In this document: one piece after another, positions 57,711 through 64,000 of the stretch
Numbering within the stretch: the stretch's first letter is position 1
Layout of the letters: each line of letters starts with the position of its first letter
Source of the DNA: Drosophila persimilis
Taxonomy: Eukaryota; Arthropoda; Insecta; Diptera; Drosophilidae
DNA length: 64,000 bases
Assembly: GCF_003286085.1 (NCBI RefSeq)
Contig: NW_020825360.1
Span: forward strand, 186,001 to 250,000
Direction: 5' to 3'
Translations under genes and position numbers: made by a program
Notes under the pieces: generated by a model
What the model was told of the DNA's origin: nothing
What the model saw: only the letters and a program-made list of their open reading frames with translations
Databases searched by the model: none

Positions 57711-57962
57711 GTGATGTAAAAAAACATCGATGCATCGAGCATCGGTGTTTTTCTGCCGATGTTTACTGATGTTTACCGATGTTTTTGCTGCTACCGATGT
57801 TGAGTGATGCATCGATGTTTTGCAAAACATCGGTAGTTTAATTTCATATCATTGCGTATTTGTCTTCTGTAAGCGATGCATCCGATAAATCCGATGTATC
57901 AATCCAACATCGATGTTTGATTTTGACAACATCGATGTTTTCATTCAAACTTACATCACTAG
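57711..57962. repeat. Cluster of ACATCGATG elements bounded by inverted TAGTGATGTAA / TTACATCACTA
   Basis: About 250 bp packed with variants of (A)CATCGATG(T) and CCGATGTTT. There are perfect or near-perfect palindromes near 57723, 57808, 57906 and 57928 and further half-sites between. The block begins TAGTGATGTAAA and ends TTACATCACTAG, the reverse complement of its start. It lies 240-490 bp upstream of the jub ATG and next to the Motif 1 signature at 57976. No coding capacity. Confidence 0.75.
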
Positions 57963-57975
57963 GATAGATGTTAGC

Positions 57976-58080
57976 CAGTGTGACCGCGGATTTATCGATA
58001 AAATGTATCGTCCGACCCTCAGAAATGTACCGAAACATACCGCCTCATTTAACAAATATACCATACGGACAGAAAACCTT
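57976..58080 (-). promoter_or_regulatory. Motif 1 / DRE / Motif 6-like promoter signature upstream of jub
   Basis: CAGTGTGACCG at 57976-57986 (Motif 1 on the minus strand), then a full DRE-type TTTATCGATAAA, CGTCCGACCCTCAGAAATG and ACATACCGCCTCATTT with AAATATACC. This is the best preserved of the five signatures and is oriented toward jub. Confidence 0.7.
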
Positions 58081-58140
58081 TTTGTAAGAGTTGACATCCA
58101 CTTAAAAAATGGTCCCAAAGAAAGTCCGAAATCGAGCAAT

Positions 58141-58731
58141 ATTTGAACTGTATTTTAAACTTTTTTTTTCACATTTTATTTATAAGCAAACGTAAACGCA
58201 AAATTTCTAAGGTCAAGAGCTACAAGAAACGGAAACAAATTTCTGAACTCAGGGCCGTAGCCGAGTCTAAGGAAATGTTTTTGATGTGGTCAACATACAT
58301 AATTTCAAGTTTGCTTTGATATCTGTTCTCTGGATTTCTTAGATCTTTCATCATTTCATGAGATCATTTCATATCACGCGTTTCAATGTCAGAGAGTCAT
58401 TGAGAACGGTTCCCTAGCCCCAAACGCAGTCTCCGTTTTCTTGGGGCATATTTTGTTATACATAATAAAAACGATAAATCATCAAAAACATCAAGCTTGC
58501 GTATTTTGAATAGTTTAGCCAGCTATAAACATATTAGCCAGTTTGGGTATACTTTATATTTTTTGAAATTTTGGTCTGCCGCGCATACAATTTGGTTAGT
58601 ACAGAGATTGAAATATATTTATATTATGAAATATATTTGTAGAATATATTTTATGTAAATCTGTATATATATGTAGGAGCTAGTTGTTACGGCTCTTTTG
58701 GGAGGTGTGGGCTGCGGCGCATGCGCCCGAC
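58141..58731. other. Spacer and AMPdeam 3' flank
   Basis: AT-rich. A block near 58160-58230 (AAGCAAACGTAAACGC; AAGAGCTACAAGAAACGG) reads as basic codons but is interrupted. The region from about 58600 is probably the AMPdeam 3' UTR. No supported gene. Confidence 0.35.
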
Positions 58732-61700
58732 CTAAGAGTGCTCACTGAGTGATCCGCAGGTCTGGTTCACCTTGAATATATTTGAGAGCTCATCCAGCAG
58801 AGTCTCGTAGCGATAGGCCACTCGGATTTCGGGGACATTGGTGCGTGTGATGTCGTTACCCATAATCCCATCCTCGTAGTAGTGCGGTCCCAGCCACTGT
58901 TGTTTGGTCTGAAAGGCAAAGAGTTTTTCGGATCAATTGAATCGAATCCCATACGTTTTGGCGGCACTCACATTGTGGGTAAATCCGCTCATCATGACAC
59001 TGTTTCTCGCCAGCTCGCACATGTCGCAGGAGCTGAGCTTCCACACCTGAGCCGCAATGCTGTACTCCTCCATGAGGGGTTCCTAACGTTTGAGAGAGAT
59101 TTACCCAGAGGTTAAAGGTTGTTCGAAGGCATCAACGTGTTGTCTCTTACCTTGGTAAAGTGAAACTGCAATGGATCGTCCGTGGAGAGGGAGATGATCA
59201 GGCCGCGGGCCAAGTATTCCGGCAACGGATTGCGATGGTAATTGAGAAACAGCGAATTGTTGGACAGCGGCGACATGGCAATGCCAATCTGTGTCAGATA
59301 GTACAGATACTGCAGGACAGGCACCTTGCGCAACAGCAGGCCGTGTGAGATGTTCTCGGCCATGAGAAAGCCGCAGACCAAATGCTGAACAGGTCCAGCC
59401 TCACCGCAATGTGGCCGCAGCACAAAGGTGTTCATGCCGCGTGTTCTAAACGAAGGAAACATAAAGTTTAATATTGCAATGAACGGGGAGCGGACTGGCA
59501 CTACTCACTGTCTAAACTTATTCAGCACCGTCATATTGGCATACATATAGTAGATGTAGTAGGCATAGGGAGGATTATCCTCGTAGGTCCATTCCTCGGG
59601 CCGTGGCACATCGTTGTCGAAGAGGGGATTCTCCGGCTTGGACTCGTCATCCACAGAGTCAAAGCCAATCACATACTGAAGGAAGCGATGCAAGTCGGGA
59701 TGCTCGCTGGGCTTGTTGGTGGCCTGGAAGAGCGGCAGGAATATGTTGTTCAATATCTCCTGGAATGACTTCATCATCTTGTTCGACTTGAAGATGTCAA
59801 ACAGTCGCGGTATCTGGATCAGCCAGCGTATGTTCGAGCTGTACACATCGTTGTCGATGGCCCACTTGGCCAGCTTGTTCCACTCATCCGGCGACTTGCC
59901 ATAGATCGAGAGACGCAGCTCGGCGTTCTGATACTTGGACTCCTCCAGATCGAATGCCACTTCCTAAGTGAAGGAAAAACCATTACAAAAAACCGTTACA
60001 TAGGAAGCAGGATGCAGGACGCACCTTTATAATTTGTGCAAAGTATTTGCCGTTCAAGAAGTTGTCTGTTTTAAGGAACACCTCCCTCAAACGTGACTCG
60101 CCAATCGGATTGTACTTGGAATTGAACTTGTCGAAGCGATGGAACGTATTGCGATCGGCATGGACGTCCAGCATGTCGACGGTTAGATCGTATGTGGTCA
60201 GATTCATTGATTGGAACACCTGGGCCAGCGTCATGGGCTGGCCATTGGTGCAGGTAACCACCTCATTGGCGCTGTTCTTCAGAGTCTTCTTGATGAACCG
60301 CAGCAGGTGCTTCTGGTTCATGCAGGAGGCGGCATGTATGTGGGTATCCACCTTCCTTGTGTTGTAAAAGTCCCGATGGGGCACCGCCTTCTGGGCGGCC
60401 AACTCCCGCAGTTCGTTCAGCAGCACATGCATCTGATACTTGGACGACAAATAGCAAAGGCGGCGATAGCAAAAGGATTTCCTATCGAAACGAAACAAGC
60501 CGGAACGAATCATAGCGAATTTGCAATCCAGTGATCGATCGATTAGTACTTACAGCGGTCCGTCGGCAATCATATTGCACATGACCTGCATGTCGTTGAC
60601 GAACTGGCTCATGTCCGGATACACAAACTTGAGGTCCTTCGTTTGCTCCTGCAAAAAAGAAGGTTCGTTTAGGATGCTCGAGGATACTCGAGGTGGCTTT
60701 GCTTACCTCATCCTCGTAGACGTGAAAGACGCCATTGAGGGGCTTGATCACGTACGTCTCGTCTGGCGGAAAGTCCACGTTCCACGGATTCGACACCTTG
60801 TGATGCGACAACGGCTTCATATGGAAATCTGATCGATGGGTTTGTGTGTGTGTGTGTGTGTGTGTGTGGGTGTGGGAGGTATTCCCATTTGAAAATAAGA
60901 GTTTCGTTTAGTTGCAGAGGCGTTCATTGGACATAGGCAGGCGGTATATTAGTTATCACTAGGATCTACACACACAAACGGATACGTGCGCGAGTTCTGT
61001 ATGATGTGTAAGTATCTTGTATCTAGTATCTAGGTTATCTAGGTTCTACGGTGTGGTGTCTTTCCTTTTGTACAAGGCTTTCGATGGTTCGGCGGAGAGA
61101 GACAACAGAGAGCGAGAGCGAAGAAGCGGAAGAACAAAGTGTGAGTGTGCAAAAGAGAGCTTTTAGCCATTTCTCTGTGTCGCTAGCACGTTGCTTCGAT
61201 GTGCAAATTTACCATAAGCGAAAGGACAAACAGATGTTTAACATTGATTATCCCCAAAATTGTATCAAATTACATTAAATATGGGCATTTCCAGCCGATT
61301 TTAATAACACTAGGCAACGTTACGTAACTTCCCAAATCCCATTTGACCGTTGAAAACATTTTGTAAATAAAAAATTGTGCTATTGCAGAGGCGGCACCTT
61401 AACCGCCTAGTTGTAACGAATGGGAGATTAAGTAGGCCCAAGCAGGACTATTAGGTTGGCATGCCTTTCACTAGAAATAGCCGGAGTCATTCGGAGCTCG
61501 CTGTTTGTTCGGAATACTCTCGGTAGTAAAGCCTTCCAGTTGAAGAGGGAATTGGCTGAGCGGGGTTTACCGACGAGCTGTAATGGAGAGAGCAGGCCTC
61601 AATGTTGAGGACCATGAGTTATTGAATGAGGTTCTACTATGGTGGAGCACCGGCCGGCGGCGGACAATGGCCAATTGATGGCCATGACAGCGAAAATGGA

Positions 61701-63673
61701 AGATCACGGTGATGCGGAGGTGCAACAGCAACAGATAATGCCAGACTAGCTAGATTAAGGATCAAAGATAAGAGTCTATGGCACAACAGATGGAAGAGAA
61801 ATGTCATGACACGATTCGAAAGGTCAGCGTCGAGGAATAATTGGACAAAGGACAAAGGCGCGGCCTCTTTGAGGTGCTGCAGTCGATTTCCTATGCGGAT
61901 CGTGCCCTGAAACTTCGATATGGTGGTGACATCGCTTGGAGCTGTACAAGTCTGAAGTCAAAAAAAGTCTGTTTGGTCCGAGCCGGTAATATGGTGTTGC
62001 ATAGTGCTATTAATCCTCTTTAAAGGATGATTTTAATAGGTTTTTACTTCAAAGTTAATGAAATGGTCTGCAAATTATTGAAGTTAATTAAGTTTAAGGG
62101 ATTTAGAAGAAATTATGCGGTATATTCTTGTATGGGCTCGGTGAATCTTTCGGTGGAAATGCCCATACATATATAAAATAAGCAGAGAATAGGATATGTT
62201 TTATTGGGTTTGGTTGTGGTTGGCAATCAAGAATTTTGTTGGGGGTCGAACCAGCGGCTGGCGGCAAGCGGAATACCCGCCTGCTGCTGAAGAAAACACT
62301 TCCATACTCCCGGGGAGCGGCGGCAATGCATGTTCGTGTGTGTGTGTGTGTGTGTGTTCGTGTGCGTGTGCGTGTACTTGCCTAACAAAAAGCTCACTGC
62401 TGCGGGGCATTCTGTTAGCTTTCGGCTAGAGCTGAAGCTGAAGCTGGAGTGAGCGAGCGAGCGAGAGAGTAGTAGCGGAGTTAACAGTTAAGATTGCAAA
62501 ATATTAGAAGAGCAAAGCAACTAAAGAGAAACAGAAACAGTAACGGTAGCGGTAGCGGTAGCGGGTAATGCGTAACGGTGGTTATGTGAGAAAGGGGAAC
62601 GCATATGCAGAGGGGTAGGGGTGGGGGTGGGTGTGCGCACGCATTACCTGGTCTGGTCACTACACTCATATTGCGAATGATGTCTATAAGAAATAATGAA
62701 AAATATATATAGAGAAAAATAAATAGTCGATACGAAAATGAAAAGAAATCAACGCTAAACAAGGCATCCAAAAACATACATATATAGGACGGTGGGAGGG
62801 GGCTGGGGGGTGGGCTTATAAACTTTCCAACTGAAATGAAGGACAAAGCGCACAAGACAAAAGACACAAGACACAAGGGAGCGGCGGCTGCAAGCAGGCG
62901 GGGAAGGAAATGGCGATAGACTGCAGCAGGCAGCCCCCGTGGAGTACAGTCGAAACAAAACATACAACATCATAGGCTTGTATTATACAGATTCCACAGG
63001 AACCGGATTGATGGATTGGGTGCATCACAACACTGAAGTACTAGTACGGATAAGCTGTACGACATTTTCTTATAGATAGATACACTTTTGTCGGTGGTGC
63101 CTCTCTGTACAAAGGTGAAAGACGGCACCGGGACCTCCTTCTGAGCGCCAGGGACACGGATACGGATTCGGTGGATTCGGAGAAGGGGAATTGAGAGCTC
63201 GACTTACCCGACACCACCTTGACCGGCACATTATCGATGCGATCCTTGAGGCGAACGGTCTTGAGAAAACGTGCCGTGGTCGAGGGGAAGGACTGATCGG
63301 ACATGGCCATGTAATGGCTGCGCAGGCGCAGTGCCTCGATCAACAAAGTGGAGGCCCGCTCCAGATCCTCCAGCGGCACACCGCTGGTATCCTCCCCCGA
63401 TATGGACACGCGCTGAAAGTTGATGTCCGCATCGTTCTTCATCGAGTCAGCGGTGGAGTCGTTGCCCTCGTTGCTGCTTATCGAACCACTCTGAATGATC
63501 TGCACCGGGGGCACCGGCACCGGACGTGTTCCGCCTTGCCTGGAAAGATTCCAAGTTGTTTGCTTGTTAGCTGGGGCTTCCGTTCGGTCCCTTGCCGCTG
63601 CTGACCATTTCTCATCCTCGGGCTGGTACTCGTAGCAGCGACCAAAGCTATAGCTATCATCCGCGAACGACAT
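58732..63673 (-). CDS. AMPdeam: AMPdeam, AMP deaminase
   Basis: Converts AMP to IMP and ammonia in the purine nucleotide cycle. Exons: 63673-63208, (optional 62683-62648), 60828-60707, 60648-60554, 60481-60025, 59963-59509, 59445-59151, 59082-58972, 58908-58732. The product is about 725 residues, or 737 with the small exon. The catalytic half is complete: the zinc-binding HxH in [20 protein letters not shown] (about residues 275-277), [16 protein letters not shown] with the HCGEAG site, and [13 protein letters not shown] with the second metal and proton-transfer aspartates. The N-terminal region is variable and regulatory in this family. The start [11 protein letters not shown] is the first ATG after a GTGCAG, so an upstream exon is possible. 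Confidence 0.95.
60829..63207. other. AMPdeam intron 1
   Basis: Contains a GT microsatellite (60842-60868), a second one at 62337-62356, CGAG and GGTAGC repeats (62455-62470, 62540-62562), the candidate cassette exon at 62648-62683, and a broken coding-like block at 61580-61960. The frame beginning near 62410 on the minus strand ([11 protein letters not shown]) does not end in the phase needed to join exon 2. Confidence 0.5.
62648..62683 (-). CDS. AMPdeam: Candidate 36-nt cassette exon or alternative first exon of AMPdeam
   Basis: On the minus strand TTTCTTATAG|ACATC opens and GACCAG|GTAATGCG closes a 36-nt block. Phase is 1 at both ends, matching exon 1 (TCG G|) and exon 2 (|AT TTC), so it can be included or skipped without a frame change, adding [12 protein letters not shown]. 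It also contains an ATG (MSVVTRP), so an alternative promoter upstream could use it as a first coding exon. Known AMP deaminases have variable N-termini. Use is inferred. Confidence 0.55.
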
Positions 63674-64000
63674 CCTGCACCCAACGGAGACCCGCGAGCA
63701 ATGGCAGACAGACGGGAGGCTCGGCTGGAGCTAGCTGCCAGCTCCAGCTCTCTCTGATATGATCGATTGACCAATCCTACGAGTATCCTATTCCCCTTCT
63801 AAAATTCCAGTCCAATTGCGTGTGCCTTGCCTTAATGGAGGGTCAGACTACAAATTAATTCAGTCGATTGTCCTGCGATTATGATAGCACGAAGAATGTT
63901 CTTCATTTTCGTCCCCCTTAAGTTTCAAGATATGTACGTATCGTGCCGCAGCCCGTTTTTTGAGGGGAAACTTTCTCTAGTTCTTTGGGAACATCTATGG
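63674..64000. other. AMPdeam upstream sequence at the window edge
   Basis: 5' UTR or promoter, or an intron if GTGCAG just before the ATG is a used acceptor. No coding frame with support. Confidence 0.35.

Noticed and set aside
62363..62410. Possible alternative first exon of AMPdeam starting [11 protein letters not shown]
   Set aside because: Its GT donors give the wrong phase for exon 2, so it could not join in frame.

Overview
This window is nuclear DNA from a fruit fly of the genus Drosophila. Short GT-AG introns, AT-rich intergenic DNA full of microsatellites, TACATACATATGTA-type simple repeats and runs of glutamine, alanine and glycine codons all fit. Nearly every recognised gene (Nup153, Alr, parvin, COX6B, Bap, Clic, Nup93-1, jub, AMPdeam) is, from memory, X-linked in D. 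melanogaster, so the segment is probably Muller element A. The unfamiliar gene order and the repeats suggest a species outside the melanogaster subgroup, perhaps the obscura group. That is inference, not read from the sequence.

Layout, left to right. Positions 1-376 hold an unidentified minus-strand exon cut by the window edge. Nup153 (minus) fills 1.0-8.4 kb. A 332-bp tandem duplication and a promoter-bearing dispersed repeat lead to a plus-strand MADF/C2H2 zinc-finger gene (11.2-13.8 kb) with a long AT-rich 3' flank. Then come a mitochondrial DNL-type zinc-finger protein (minus, 17.4-18.0), a second copy of the dispersed repeat, Alr/Erv1 (minus), parvin (minus), and a TMEM203/Rpp20 pair that reads as a dicistronic unit (minus, 23.7-24.8). 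The TRIR-like Arg/Ser-rich gene (plus) starts head to head with Rpp20. COX6B (plus) and a two-exon QCR10/UQCR11-like gene (plus) follow. Next is a seven-copy 171-bp tandem array apparently derived from the 3' end of COX6B. After about 3 kb without genes come TMEM198 (minus), beta-adaptin Bap (minus), a NUDT8-type CoA hydrolase (plus, divergent from Bap), Clic (minus, with a 5.6-kb first intron), Nup93 (plus), Ajuba (minus) and AMP deaminase (minus, with a 36-nt candidate cassette exon).

Most of these are broadly expressed genes: nuclear pore, complex III/IV and intermembrane-space import, clathrin adaptors, integrin and junction scaffolds, purine metabolism. Five promoter regions share one composite signature: GGTCACACTG (core promoter Motif 1), usually with a TATCGAT-like DRE, and GGTATATTT (Motif 6-like) repeats. 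At three of them this signature lies at the end of a longer interspersed repeat. Among what I could see, the most interesting signals are this promoter/repeat association, the COX6B-derived satellite beside the extra complex III gene, and a 250-bp cluster of ACATCGATG elements bounded by inverted TAGTGATGTAA ends upstream of jub. I saw no tRNA, rRNA, CRISPR array or intact autonomous transposon.
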